Below are positions 34,375 through 43,715 of a stretch of DNA of 64,000 nucleotides, in pieces. Position numbers and translations under genes: made by a program. The stretch is from Methylobacillus flagellatus KT (GTDB lineage Bacteria; Pseudomonadota; Gammaproteobacteria; Burkholderiales; Methylophilaceae): contig NC_007947.1 in the NCBI RefSeq assembly GCF_000013705.1, forward strand, positions 1,240,001-1,304,000, read 5' to 3'. Positions within the stretch are counted from its first letter, which is position 1, and each line of letters opens with the position of its first letter. The notes under the pieces are model-generated. The model was not told where the DNA came from. It did no database searches and saw only the letters and a list, made by a program, of their open reading frames with translations.

Positions 34375-37353
34375 GTGAGGATGAATATCACTGAAAGCCA
34401 GATTGAGCAGAATCTAATTAACAAGCTAGCCGATCTCAAATATACCTTGCGTCCAGATATCCGAGACCGTGCGACCTTGGAAGCTAACTTCCGAACCAAG
34501 TTCGAAGCGCTTAATCGCGTACGCTTGACTGACAATGAATTTCAACGCCTGCTTGACAGCATCATCACGCCCGACGTTTATAGCACTGCTCAAACATTGC
34601 GCAACATCAACAGCTTCGAGCGCGACGATGGCACACCGCTGAACTACACTCTGGTCAACATCCGGGACTGGTGCAAGAACGACTTCGAGGTTGTCAACCA
34701 GCTACGCATGAACACTGACAACAGTCATCACCGCTACGACGTGATGCTGCTGATCAATGGCGTGCCCGTGGTGCAAATTGAGCTGAAGACGCTGGCCGTT
34801 AGCCCACGCCGCGCCATGCAGCAGATCGTTGATTACAAGGCTGATCCCGGCAATGGCTACGGCAAAACGCTGCTGTGCTTCCTGCAGCTCTTCATTGTCA
34901 GCAACCGCACGGATACCTGGTACTTCGCCAACAACAACTCACGTCACTTCAGCTTCAACGCGGATGAGCGTTTTCTGCCGGTTTACCAGTTCGCCAGCGA
35001 AGACAACAAGAAGATCACCCAGCTAGATAGCTTTGCCGAGAAGTTCCTGGCCAAGTGCACCTTGGGCCAGATGATCAGCCGCTACATGGTACTGGTGGCT
35101 AGCGAGCAGAAGCTGCTCATGATGCGGCCTTACCAAATCTATGCCGTCAAAGCCATTGTGGAGTGCATCCACCAAAATTGCGGCAACGGCTACATCTGGC
35201 ATACCACCGGCTCAGGCAAGACGCTGACTTCCTTCAAAGCGTCCACCCTGCTCAAGGACAACCCGGACATCGACAAGTGTCTGTTTGTGGTAGATCGCAA
35301 AGACCTGGATCGGCAGACCCGCGAAGAATTCAACCGCTTCCAGGAAGGCTGCGTCGAAGAGAACACCAACACCGAGACCCTGGTGCGCCGCCTGCTGTCG
35401 GATGATTATGCCGACAAGGTCATCGTCACCACCATTCAGAAGCTGGGTCTGGCGCTGGATGGCGCCAACAAGCGCAACTACAAAGAACGGCTGGAACCGC
35501 TACGCAACCAACGCATGGTGTTCATCTTTGATGAGTGCCACCGCTCGCAATTTGGTGACAACCACAAAGCCATCAAGGAGTTCTTCCCCAACGCCCAGCT
35601 TTTTGGCTTCACCGGCACACCTATCTTCGAGAAAAACGCCAGCTACCAGCAAATCGAAGGCCAACAGGCCAGCTATCGAACCACCGACGATTTGTTCCAG
35701 CGCTGCCTGCACCAGTACACCATCACCCACGCCATTGAAGATCGCAACGTACTGCGCTTCCACGTGGACTACTTCAAGCCTGAAGGGAAAAAACCGCCCA
35801 AGCCCGGCGAAGGCATCGCCAAAGCCAAGGTCATCGAAACCATTCTTGCCAAGCATGACACCTCCACCAATGGCCGCAAGTTCAATGCCGTGTTGGCAAC
35901 CGCCAGCATCAATGACGCCATCGAATACTTCGAGCTGTTCGCGGAAATTCAGCAGCAAAAAGCCGAGCAAGATCCGGAGTTCCGCCCGCTGAACATTGCC
36001 TGCGTATTTTCTCCGCCTGCAGAGGGCAACAAAGACGTACAGCAGATTCAGGAAGACCTGCCGCAAGAGCAGGAAGATAACAAAAAAGACCCAGAGGCCA
36101 AAAAGGCAGCGCTTACACGCATCATCGCTGATTACAATACCCGCTTCGGTACCAATCACCGCATCAGCGATTTCGATCTGTATTATCAGGATGTGCAAAA
36201 GCGCATCAAGGATCAGCAGTATCCCAACAGCGATCTTCCCGCCGCGCAAAAGATCGACATCACCATCGTGGTGGACATGCTACTCACCGGGTTTGACTCC
36301 AAGTACCTCAACACCCTGTACGTGGATAAGAACCTCAAGCATCACGGCTTGATCCAGGCATTTTCACGCACCAATCGCGTACTGAACGACAGCAAGCCTT
36401 ACGGAAATATTCTCGATTTTCGCCAGCAGCAAAGCGCGGTGGAAGAGGCCATTGCCCTGTTTTCCGGCGAACGGATCGACAACCCCCGGGAAATCTGGCT
36501 GGTGGAATCCGCGGCAGAGGTTATTCGCAAATACGAAGCCGCTGTGGCGGGCATGTCGGACTTCATGGCAGACAAGAACCTCGTTTGCGAACCCGAAGCG
36601 GTCTACAACCTCAAGGGCGATACGGCGCGTATCGAGTTCATCAACCGTTTCAAGGAAGTGCAACGGCTGAAAACCCAACTTGACCAGTACACCGATCTGG
36701 CACCCGAACAGAAAACCCGCATTGACACCATCCTGCCACCCGACCAGTTGCAGAGCTTCCGCAGTACCTACCTGGAAACGGCCAAGCAGCTGAAAGAAAT
36801 TCAGAGCAAGGAAGGTGATCAAGCTCCGCCGGAAATACAACAACTGGACTTTGAGTTCGTGCTTTTTGCGTCGGCAGTGATCGACTACGACTACATCATG
36901 GGCCTGATTTCACGCATGACGCAGCAAGGCCCCTCGAAACTGAAGATGAACCGTGAGCAGTTGATCAGCCTGATCCAGTCCGATGCCAAGTTTATTGACG
37001 AGCGCGAGGATATTGCCGAGTACATCCGCAGCCTGCCAGCCAATGAGGCGCTGGATGAAAAGCAAATCCGGGCGGGCTACAACCGCTTCAAGGATGAAAA
37101 GAAGGCAAGAGAGCTGACTGACATTGCCAGCCGTCATGGGCTGGAACCCGATGCCTTGCAAGATTTTGTCGATGAAATCCTGCGTCGTTGCATTTTTGAT
37201 GGCGAGCGCCTTTCCGAGCTAATGGCACCGTTGAACCTGGGCTGGAAAGCACGCACCCAGAAGGAGCTGGCACTGATGGAAGAGCTGGCACCGCTGCTGC
37301 ACAAACTTGCTCAGGGGCGTGAGATTTCCGGGCTCAAGGCCTACGAGGAATAA
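34375..37353 (+). CDS. hsdR: type I restriction enzyme, R subunit (translocase/endonuclease)
   Basis: Motor and nuclease of a type I restriction-modification complex, 992 aa. The N-terminal PD-(D/E)xK nuclease has D122 and E136-L-K138 (HHRYDVMLL ... VVQIELKT). The SF2 motor shows TTGSGKT (about 280), DECHRSQFG (about 385), FGFTGTPIF and the late GFDSKYLNTL/QAFSRTNRV motifs. It uses ATP to pull DNA and cut it at a distance. The start is GTG at 34375 or ATG at 34381; neither has a clear ribosome site. It leads a six-gene operon, with hsdS 2 bases downstream. All catalytic residues are present. Confidence 0.93.
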   Translation: MRMNITESQIEQNLINKLADLKYTLRPDIRDRATLEANFRTKFEALNRVRLTDNEFQRLLDSIITPDVYSTAQTLRNINSFERDDGTPLNYTLVNIRDWCKNDFEVVNQLRMNTDNSHHRYDVMLLINGVPVVQIELKTLAVSPRRAMQQIVDYKADPGNGYGKTLLCFLQLFIVSNRTDTWYFANNNSRHFSFNADERFLPVYQFASEDNKKITQLDSFAEKFLAKCTLGQMISRYMVLVASEQKLLMMRPYQIYAVKAIVECIHQNCGNGYIWHTTGSGKTLTSFKASTLLKDNPDIDKCLFVVDRKDLDRQTREEFNRFQEGCVEENTNTETLVRRLLSDDYADKVIVTTIQKLGLALDGANKRNYKERLEPLRNQRMVFIFDECHRSQFGDNHKAIKEFFPNAQLFGFTGTPIFEKNASYQQIEGQQASYRTTDDLFQRCLHQYTITHAIEDRNVLRFHVDYFKPEGKKPPKPGEGIAKAKVIETILAKHDTSTNGRKFNAVLATASINDAIEYFELFAEIQQQKAEQDPEFRPLNIACVFSPPAEGNKDVQQIQEDLPQEQEDNKKDPEAKKAALTRIIADYNTRFGTNHRISDFDLYYQDVQKRIKDQQYPNSDLPAAQKIDITIVVDMLLTGFDSKYLNTLYVDKNLKHHGLIQAFSRTNRVLNDSKPYGNILDFRQQQSAVEEAIALFSGERIDNPREIWLVESAAEVIRKYEAAVAGMSDFMADKNLVCEPEAVYNLKGDTARIEFINRFKEVQRLKTQLDQYTDLAPEQKTRIDTILPPDQLQSFRSTYLETAKQLKEIQSKEGDQAPPEIQQLDFEFVLFASAVIDYDYIMGLISRMTQQGPSKLKMNREQLISLIQSDAKFIDEREDIAEYIRSLPANEALDEKQIRAGYNRFKDEKKARELTDIASRHGLEPDALQDFVDEILRRCIFDGERLSELMAPLNLGWKARTQKELALMEELAPLLHKLAQGREISGLKAYEE

Positions 37354-37355
37354 GC

Positions 37356-38639
37356 ATGGACAAGCAAGGCAAGAAGGCGCTGGTGCCACGGTTGCGGTTT
37401 CCGGAGTTTTGCGAGGATCGACCTTGGAGCTTTCAGCCACTCGGGAAACTTGCAAGACGCTCAACCAAAAAAAATGCCGATGGCGATATCACTCGTGTTT
37501 TGACCAATTCTGCTGAATATGGCGTGATTGATCAGCGCGACTTCTTTGATAAGGATATAGCCAATCAAGGAAACCTAGAGGGCTATTACATTGTTGAGAT
37601 GGGAGATTACGTTTATAACCCCCGTGTCTCTGTTAGAGCCCCCGTCGGACCTATTTCGAAAAACAGGATAGGGCTCGGTGTGATGTCGCCGTTGTACACA
37701 GTATTCAGATTCGGTGACAAGCAAAACGACTTTTACGCCCACTATTTCAAATCGACGCATTGGCATCACTACATGCGTCAGGCATCGAGCACAGGCGCTC
37801 GCCATGACCGTATGAGCATCACGAACGATGATTTTATGGCGTTACCACTTCCGGTTTCGAAGCCCGAAGAACAACAAAAAATCGCCGATTGTCTGACTTC
37901 GCTGGATGAGGTAATTGCTGCCGAGAACCAGAAACTCGATACCCTCAAAACCTATAAAAAGGGCCTGATGCAGCAGCTGTTCCCCCGCGAAGGCGAAACC
38001 GTTCCACGGCTGCGGTTTCCGGAGTTTCGGGAGACGGGGGAGTGGTGCGAGAAACCGCTTTCCAAAGTGTGCAACGTGCTCCAGGGCTACGGATTTCCTG
38101 AAGTTCTACAGGGCAAGAGCGAAGGAAAATATCCATTTTGCAAGGTGAGCGATATTTCGAGAGCTGTTGCCGAAAAAGGTGGTGTTCTGGACGAAGCGAC
38201 TAACTACGTTGGCGACGACGAGCTGTTGAAGCTGAAAGCAAAGCCAGTCCCGAAAGGTGCAACGGTGTTTGCCAAGATTGGCGAGGCGCTTAGGCTAAAT
38301 CGGCGTGCCTACGTTCAGAAAGCGTGCTTGATAGACAACAACGCCACAGGATTGAAAGCAATCGATGGCATTGCAGATGATTATTTCGTCTATTTGTTAA
38401 GTCAGCTTATCGACCTCAACAGGCATTGTGGTGGAGCTGTGCCATCTGTGAACAAGACCACCCTAGAGGAAATCGAAGTTGTTGTCCCCGGTCTTGATGA
38501 GCAAAAGCGAATCGCAGAAAACCTGTCGTCTCTCGACGACCTTATCACCACCCAAAGCCAGAAAATCGACGCCCTCAAGAACCACAAGAAGGGCCTGATG
38601 CAGCAGTTGTTCCCTGTGCTGGATGAGGTTCCGGCATGA
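37356..38639 (+). CDS. hsdS: type I restriction enzyme, S (specificity) subunit
   Basis: DNA-recognition subunit of 427 aa with two target recognition domains (about 10-195 and 225-405), each followed by a conserved helix (LKTYKKGLMQQLFP, LKNHKKGLMQQLFP). Both halves start with the same VPRLRFPEF word. At DNA level 37386-37409 matches 38004-38027 in 23 of 24 bases and 37958-37984 nearly matches 38588-38614, giving direct repeats that bracket each domain. The domains themselves are more AT-rich than the flanks, typical of swapped specificities. Its stop overlaps the next gene by ATGA. Confidence 0.93.
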   Translation: MDKQGKKALVPRLRFPEFCEDRPWSFQPLGKLARRSTKKNADGDITRVLTNSAEYGVIDQRDFFDKDIANQGNLEGYYIVEMGDYVYNPRVSVRAPVGPISKNRIGLGVMSPLYTVFRFGDKQNDFYAHYFKSTHWHHYMRQASSTGARHDRMSITNDDFMALPLPVSKPEEQQKIADCLTSLDEVIAAENQKLDTLKTYKKGLMQQLFPREGETVPRLRFPEFRETGEWCEKPLSKVCNVLQGYGFPEVLQGKSEGKYPFCKVSDISRAVAEKGGVLDEATNYVGDDELLKLKAKPVPKGATVFAKIGEALRLNRRAYVQKACLIDNNATGLKAIDGIADDYFVYLLSQLIDLNRHCGGAVPSVNKTTLEEIEVVVPGLDEQKRIAENLSSLDDLITTQSQKIDALKNHKKGLMQQLFPVLDEVPA

Positions 38640-39421
38640 CCTGGCTGGCAGCTTACCAAGCCGGACACAACTGCGTTTCCTGGCAGGGGCACTGCGCGCA
38701 AGAAGGCGATGCGTTTGATGCTTTCCTGCAAGGGCCGGTGGCTGCTCGTCTTCATGATGCGGCAGGCCATGATGCCCTGACCGAGCATCTGCGTGGGCTG
38801 AGCCTGACCGGCATGGGGCAGGAAGCACTGGAAGAAGTGCTGGCGGCTGAGGTGCCGGAAACCCGTGATTGGGCCGCCGGTGAGGCGCTGGCCGAAGCCG
38901 TGCTGGAAGCGCAGCACGATGTGGTGTTGCCGTGGAATACCGAGCGCGACAAACGCAATCCCCTTGCCTCCCTGCCCGGCGCGGATATCGTGGGCTTTCA
39001 GCGCGATGGAGAATCCCACCGGCTGGCACTGGGGGAAGTCAAATGCTCGTCCGAAGTCCAGTCGCCGCCGCAAGTCATGAGCGGCCGCAGCGGTATGATG
39101 CACCAGCTGGATACGCTCGCCAGCAACCTTGCCACCCTCTGCCAGTTGCTCAAGTGGCTGCTGCCCCGGGTCAAGGGTACTGAGCATGAAACGGCGTTCA
39201 ACAATGCTTGCACGCGCTATTTGAATAGCGGGAAGCGTGATCTGGTGTTATTTGGCGTGCTGATTCGTGACCAAGCCGTGCGTGAATCCGATTTACAAGC
39301 GCGTGGCCGCACCCTTGCAGCTCGCCTGCAAGCCCCCAGTTGCTGCCAGCTGCTGGCGTTGTATCTGCCCTGGCCGATTGCCCAACTGCCCGAGCGTGTC
39401 GGGCAGGGAGGCGGCGTATGA
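38636..39421 (+). CDS. putative PD-(D/E)xK nuclease, Hachiman HamA/AbpA-like, 261 aa
   Basis: Small cytoplasmic protein with no clear identity, lying between hsdS and a large helicase with ATGA overlaps on both sides. Residues 115-140 read like a PD-(D/E)xK nuclease core: D117 in PGADIVGF, then E134-V-K136 in LALGEVKCSSE, followed by a helix with Q157. Glu-rich helix 80-92 could supply the first acidic residue. A small ExK nuclease with a Ski2-like helicase is the architecture of Hachiman (HamA, DUF1837) and AbpAB, so an anti-phage effector role is inferred. Sequence similarity to HamA itself is not proven here. Confidence 0.6.
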   Translation: MTWLAAYQAGHNCVSWQGHCAQEGDAFDAFLQGPVAARLHDAAGHDALTEHLRGLSLTGMGQEALEEVLAAEVPETRDWAAGEALAEAVLEAQHDVVLPWNTERDKRNPLASLPGADIVGFQRDGESHRLALGEVKCSSEVQSPPQVMSGRSGMMHQLDTLASNLATLCQLLKWLLPRVKGTEHETAFNNACTRYLNSGKRDLVLFGVLIRDQAVRESDLQARGRTLAARLQAPSCCQLLALYLPWPIAQLPERVGQGGGV

Positions 39422-42400
39422 GCCATTGGTTGCTCGATGCCATTGCAGACAAGCGTAGCCTGGCGCTGCACGAAGCCGATCGGGTGCAGTTCTATCGCGA
39501 AATGTCGCCGGAAGTACCAGTCTTCGATACACAAGCCATGCAGGATGTGGTCGCCGCGCTGGAGTTGGCAGTGCTGGATATGGAGCTGGATCGCTTTGCC
39601 GATGAGGAAGCTTCCCTAAAAGTGATGCGTCAAGCGGCTGAAGATGCTTTCCGCCTGCTGCGCGTTCTGCCTCTGCCTGAAGCGCCGATGGACGCGGCCA
39701 CACAGCTTTTGCGGGCTTCAGCCCTGGCTGTGATCGGTGATCGTGGTGCGGATGCCGCCCGCTGGCTACGAGCGATGGAGGGCGATCAAACCGCGCCAGC
39801 CCTGCCGCTGGAGTCTGAAGATTGGGGCGAGCGCTGCCGGGCGGTGCTGACCGACATCTGGCTGCGCTTGGTGCGCAAAAAAGGCTGGTCAGACCGTGAT
39901 GCCGTTCTGGAGCGCGTGGCGGCATTGCGAGCTGCCCAGCAGGAGTTCGAGCGTGACTATCTGGGCACCTTCGAGCCACTTGCCGCCAAGCGCTCGGCGC
40001 TGGAGCTGATTGCCATCTACCACTTGGCCAAGGCAGCCGAGGTGCTGGCTCACTACATTACTGACGGCGTGGTGGACGACAGCTACCAGATTCAGCCTTT
40101 ACTGGATTCACATTTCGACCGCGCCATCGCTGCTTGCGATACGGGTCAGTTGCTGGAGTTGGGGCCACTGACCCGCCTGTTGGCGCGCGCTGCTGCGCAG
40201 ATGGTGGAGAACTCGCTGTGGACAGTAACCCGCGCCGTGAACTCGCGGGTTACCCGATTCGTGCGTGAGCTGGTAAGCCGGGGGCGCGGTGACCGGGCGC
40301 TATTTGAAGTGTTGCCACCGCAACGGCGCACACTGGCAGAACAAGGCTTATTGGGCTCCAGCCGCCGTGCAGTAGTGGTCAGTTTGCCGACCTCCAGTGG
40401 CAAGACGCTGATTGCCCAGTTCCGCATGTTGCAGGCGCTGAACCAGTTTGATGACCAGAAAGGCTGGGTGGTCTATCTCGCGCCCAGCCGGGCACTGGTG
40501 AATCAAATCACACGACAGCTGCGGCGTGACTTCCAGCCCCTGGGTGTGGTTGTTGAGCGTGTCAGCCCAGCGCTGGAAGTCAATGGCATCGAAGCCGGTC
40601 TGCTGGCGGAATCGCAGGACGATACCCAGTTCCGTGTTCTAGTGGCGACACCGGAAAAGTTCGACCTGATGCTGCGTCAGGGTTGGGAGGAAAAGATTGG
40701 TCGTCCCCTCACGCTGGTGGTGGTGGATGAGGCCCATACCATTCAGGACAAGGAGCGCGGGCTACGGCTCGAACTGTTGCTGGCAACCATCAACCGGGAA
40801 TGTCGTGAAGCGCAGTTCCTGTTGCTGACCCCCTTTATTGAAAACGCCCGAGAGGTTGCGCGCTGGCTGGGCGGGCAAAATTCGGACGACATCAGTCTGG
40901 GCGTGGATTGGCAGCCTAATGACAGAGCGATTGGTATTGTCAGCCCGGTGGATGCTGGCGCTATAGATGGTCGCAGTCGAGATTATCAGCTGAACTTCCA
41001 GACGGTGCATACCTCGCGCCCAAGCATTCGTTTGGATGAGGACTTTTCCCTGGGCAAAGAAGAAGCGCTGGCTGCTTCTCTATCAAAAGCCAAGGATATT
41101 GGCACCTTGGCTGCGATGACAGCCCGCAAGCTGTCGGCGCGAGGCCCGGTGATTGCCATGCACAGCCGCCCGGATTATGTCTGGAAATTGGCTGAGAAGC
41201 TGAAAGGCAATCGCTGCGACACCTTGCCGGATGATGTGCGCTTTGTTCAGAACTACGTGGCTGCCGAGTTGGGGGCAGCCTTTCCGCTGGTCGATTTGCT
41301 TGCGCACAAGGTCGGGGTGCACCACGGCGGCCTGCCTGAAGAAGTTCGAATGTTGATGGAGTGGCTGTTCGAGCAAGGCCATCTTGATGCCTTGGCGGCC
41401 ACCACCACGCTTGCGCAGGGGGTGAACTTTCCGGTCAGCGGTGTGGTGATGGCGGCAATCCAGTACCCCTTTGGCCAGGACATGCCGCCTGAGGATTTCT
41501 GGAATATTGCCGGTCGTGCCGGGCGCGTTTCTCAAGGCCAACTCGGTGTGGTTGCTCTGGTCGCGAAGAATGAAAGTGAAGTAGCACAAAGGCGAGAATT
41601 TATTAATCGAAACACGGGCGACTTGAATTCTGCACTGATTCAGATTGCGCGTGCTGCAGCCGATGGACTGGAAGACCTGGGGCTCATCGTTTACCACCAT
41701 CCGGAATGGTCGAGCTTCTTGCAGTATCTGGCTCATACCTATCGCCAGATGGGGCAGCCATCGAACTTTGCGGATCAGATCGAACAGGTACTGCGTGGCA
41801 CCTTTGGTTTTGAGAAATTGCGCGTATCGGATAGCCAGATTGCCCGCCGCTTGCTGAATGGTATCCATCGCTATGTCGATTATCTCGCCAGCCCTTCCCA
41901 ACCGCTAAAGCTGGTCGACAGTACCGGATTTTCATTGCAAAGCATCAGGACGGTGTTGACGCATAAAGGCGACCTGGGGCCGGATTCCTGGAATCGTGAG
42001 CGGCTGTTCCGTTCTGGTGACAACACCCTACAGAACATGATGGGCGTGCTGCTGCGAGTACCCGAATTGCGCGACAACCTGAATTCGGTGCTGGGTGGCA
42101 GATCACCGGATGGTGACAAATTAGCACGAATTCTGAAGGATTGGGTAAACGGGGCAGATATTGCCCATATCGCGACGCAATATTTCAGCGAGGGTGGTGC
42201 AGATGCTGTTACTGCCTTGACCAAGTGCGGACAAAACCTGTTTGGCAAACTGACACATACCACGTCCTGGGGCTTGAATGCCCTGTTGGCTATTACCACA
42301 GCAGAACTGGATGATGATGAACGTAGCCAGCTATCCAATCTGCCATCGCAGGTGTACTACGGTGTCTCCACGGATGAAGCTGTATCTCTGCGGCTGCTAG

Positions 42401-42579
42401 GTGTTCCGCGCCGTGCTGCGCCGCGTTTGGCAGAAGCATTGCGTTTAACTCGGCAAGACTCACTGCCTTCGATTCGCCAACGCTTGGAAAACTTGCCGGA
42501 GCAGGTTTGGAGTGAGGCCTTGGGTAGTCAAGGCGCTATCTATCGCAAGGCCTGGATGATTCTGGATGGGGCTCAGTGA
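39418..42579 (+). CDS. large Ski2-like SF2 helicase, Hachiman HamB/AbpB-like, 1053 aa
   Basis: Start set at ATG 39418 (MSHWLLDAIADKRS), which overlaps the previous stop and has GGGAGG upstream. About 310 helical residues of unknown function precede the motor. Motif I PTSSGKT (324-330), motif Ia YLAPSRALVNQ, motif II VVVDEAH (to 440), HHGGLPEEVR, TTTLAQGVNFP and IAGRAGR fit a Ski2/Hel308-type helicase. Motif III reads LLTPFIENA instead of the usual SAT, an odd change. It probably loads on DNA or RNA and controls the adjoining nuclease; this is an inference from HamAB. Fully intact. Confidence 0.75.
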   Translation: MSHWLLDAIADKRSLALHEADRVQFYREMSPEVPVFDTQAMQDVVAALELAVLDMELDRFADEEASLKVMRQAAEDAFRLLRVLPLPEAPMDAATQLLRASALAVIGDRGADAARWLRAMEGDQTAPALPLESEDWGERCRAVLTDIWLRLVRKKGWSDRDAVLERVAALRAAQQEFERDYLGTFEPLAAKRSALELIAIYHLAKAAEVLAHYITDGVVDDSYQIQPLLDSHFDRAIAACDTGQLLELGPLTRLLARAAAQMVENSLWTVTRAVNSRVTRFVRELVSRGRGDRALFEVLPPQRRTLAEQGLLGSSRRAVVVSLPTSSGKTLIAQFRMLQALNQFDDQKGWVVYLAPSRALVNQITRQLRRDFQPLGVVVERVSPALEVNGIEAGLLAESQDDTQFRVLVATPEKFDLMLRQGWEEKIGRPLTLVVVDEAHTIQDKERGLRLELLLATINRECREAQFLLLTPFIENAREVARWLGGQNSDDISLGVDWQPNDRAIGIVSPVDAGAIDGRSRDYQLNFQTVHTSRPSIRLDEDFSLGKEEALAASLSKAKDIGTLAAMTARKLSARGPVIAMHSRPDYVWKLAEKLKGNRCDTLPDDVRFVQNYVAAELGAAFPLVDLLAHKVGVHHGGLPEEVRMLMEWLFEQGHLDALAATTTLAQGVNFPVSGVVMAAIQYPFGQDMPPEDFWNIAGRAGRVSQGQLGVVALVAKNESEVAQRREFINRNTGDLNSALIQIARAAADGLEDLGLIVYHHPEWSSFLQYLAHTYRQMGQPSNFADQIEQVLRGTFGFEKLRVSDSQIARRLLNGIHRYVDYLASPSQPLKLVDSTGFSLQSIRTVLTHKGDLGPDSWNRERLFRSGDNTLQNMMGVLLRVPELRDNLNSVLGGRSPDGDKLARILKDWVNGADIAHIATQYFSEGGADAVTALTKCGQNLFGKLTHTTSWGLNALLAITTAELDDDERSQLSNLPSQVYYGVSTDEAVSLRLLGVPRRAAPRLAEALRLTRQDSLPSIRQRLENLPEQVWSEALGSQGAIYRKAWMILDGAQ

Positions 42580-43715
42580 TGACACGAAATACTCCGCCCA
42601 TTTTCTCTGATCTCACCGCATTAGCTACACACCTGCGTAGCGAGTTGGAGAACAAAAAGGCCATCCTGCTCTATGCCTACAACGGCACGGGTAAAACACG
42701 CCTGTCCATGGTCTTCAAGGACATCGGCAAGCAGGGCGAGGCTCGCGATACGCTGTATTTCAACGCTTTCACCGAAGATCTGTTCCATTGGAACAACGAT
42801 CTGGAAGGTGATGAGGATAGGCGCTTACTGATCAATAAAGATTCACGCTTTTTCCAGGGCCTGTTCGAGATGGAGATGGACAACCGTATCCGCCCGCTGC
42901 TGCGACGTTACGCGGATTTCGATTTCCGCATCGACACTCAGGAGCCAGAGTGGGCCGTGCGCTTCTCGCGCTTGGTGGATGGACAGACCATTGACAATAT
43001 CAAGGTATCGCGCGGTGAGGAAAACATCTTCATCTGGTGCTTCTTCCTCGCGGTAGTCGAATTGGCGATGGACCCGGAAATCGAGGCGTACCAGTGGGTG
43101 AAGTACCTGTATATCGACGATCCGATCTCATCGCTGGATGAACACAATGCCATCACTGTCGGCAACCATTTGGCTCAAATATTGGGCAAAGCAGGCAATC
43201 CGTTAAAGGTGGTGATTTCGTCGCACCATCCGTTGTTCTTCAATGTGATGCACAACGAGCTTGATGCGCGAAAGTCGAAGAAAGTCTCCGCTCACTTCCT
43301 GTCGCGTTCCAAAGTGGATGGCTCGTACACTCTGGCCCACACCGGAGCGACACCGTTCTTCCATCATGTCGCTGTGTTGACCGAGTTGTACAAAGCCGAG
43401 CAGTCGGGAGAGTTGTATACCTACCATTTCAACATGCTGCGCTCCGTGTTGGAGAAGTCGGCGAGCTTTCATGGTTTCTCGAATTTCTCGGCCTGTATAC
43501 CGACCGATGATGTCGACGATCCGGACGGCGTGCTTCATGCACGGCTCATCAATATCCTCAGTCACGGCAATTATTCCTTGTTTGAGCCGCAGCCGATGCT
43601 GGAAGAAAATAAGGTCTATTTTAAGAAAATTCTGGACGATTTCCTGAAGCGTTACCCCTTCAATCCCGATTTATTTCCTCAGACCGCTGAGGCTGAAAAT
43701 ACAGGTACACCATGA
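42579..43715 (+). CDS. SMC/PrrC-like ATPase, 378 aa
   Basis: ATPase with Walker A in YAYNGTGKTRLS (about 34-42), a signature-like SRGEENIFIW, Walker B YLYIDDPISSLDE and an H-loop ISSHHPLF. The DDPISSLD word is typical of the AAA_13 group, which includes the anticodon nucleases PrrC and RloC that guard type I restriction systems. The C-terminal 100 residues (ILSHGNYSLFEP) might be an effector; I cannot place the PrrC Arg-Glu-His triad with confidence. The start is ATG 42579, overlapping the helicase TGA by one base; a GTG one codon earlier is possible. The stop overlaps hsdM by ATGA. Confidence 0.7.
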   Translation: MTRNTPPIFSDLTALATHLRSELENKKAILLYAYNGTGKTRLSMVFKDIGKQGEARDTLYFNAFTEDLFHWNNDLEGDEDRRLLINKDSRFFQGLFEMEMDNRIRPLLRRYADFDFRIDTQEPEWAVRFSRLVDGQTIDNIKVSRGEENIFIWCFFLAVVELAMDPEIEAYQWVKYLYIDDPISSLDEHNAITVGNHLAQILGKAGNPLKVVISSHHPLFFNVMHNELDARKSKKVSAHFLSRSKVDGSYTLAHTGATPFFHHVAVLTELYKAEQSGELYTYHFNMLRSVLEKSASFHGFSNFSACIPTDDVDDPDGVLHARLINILSHGNYSLFEPQPMLEENKVYFKKILDDFLKRYPFNPDLFPQTAEAENTGTP

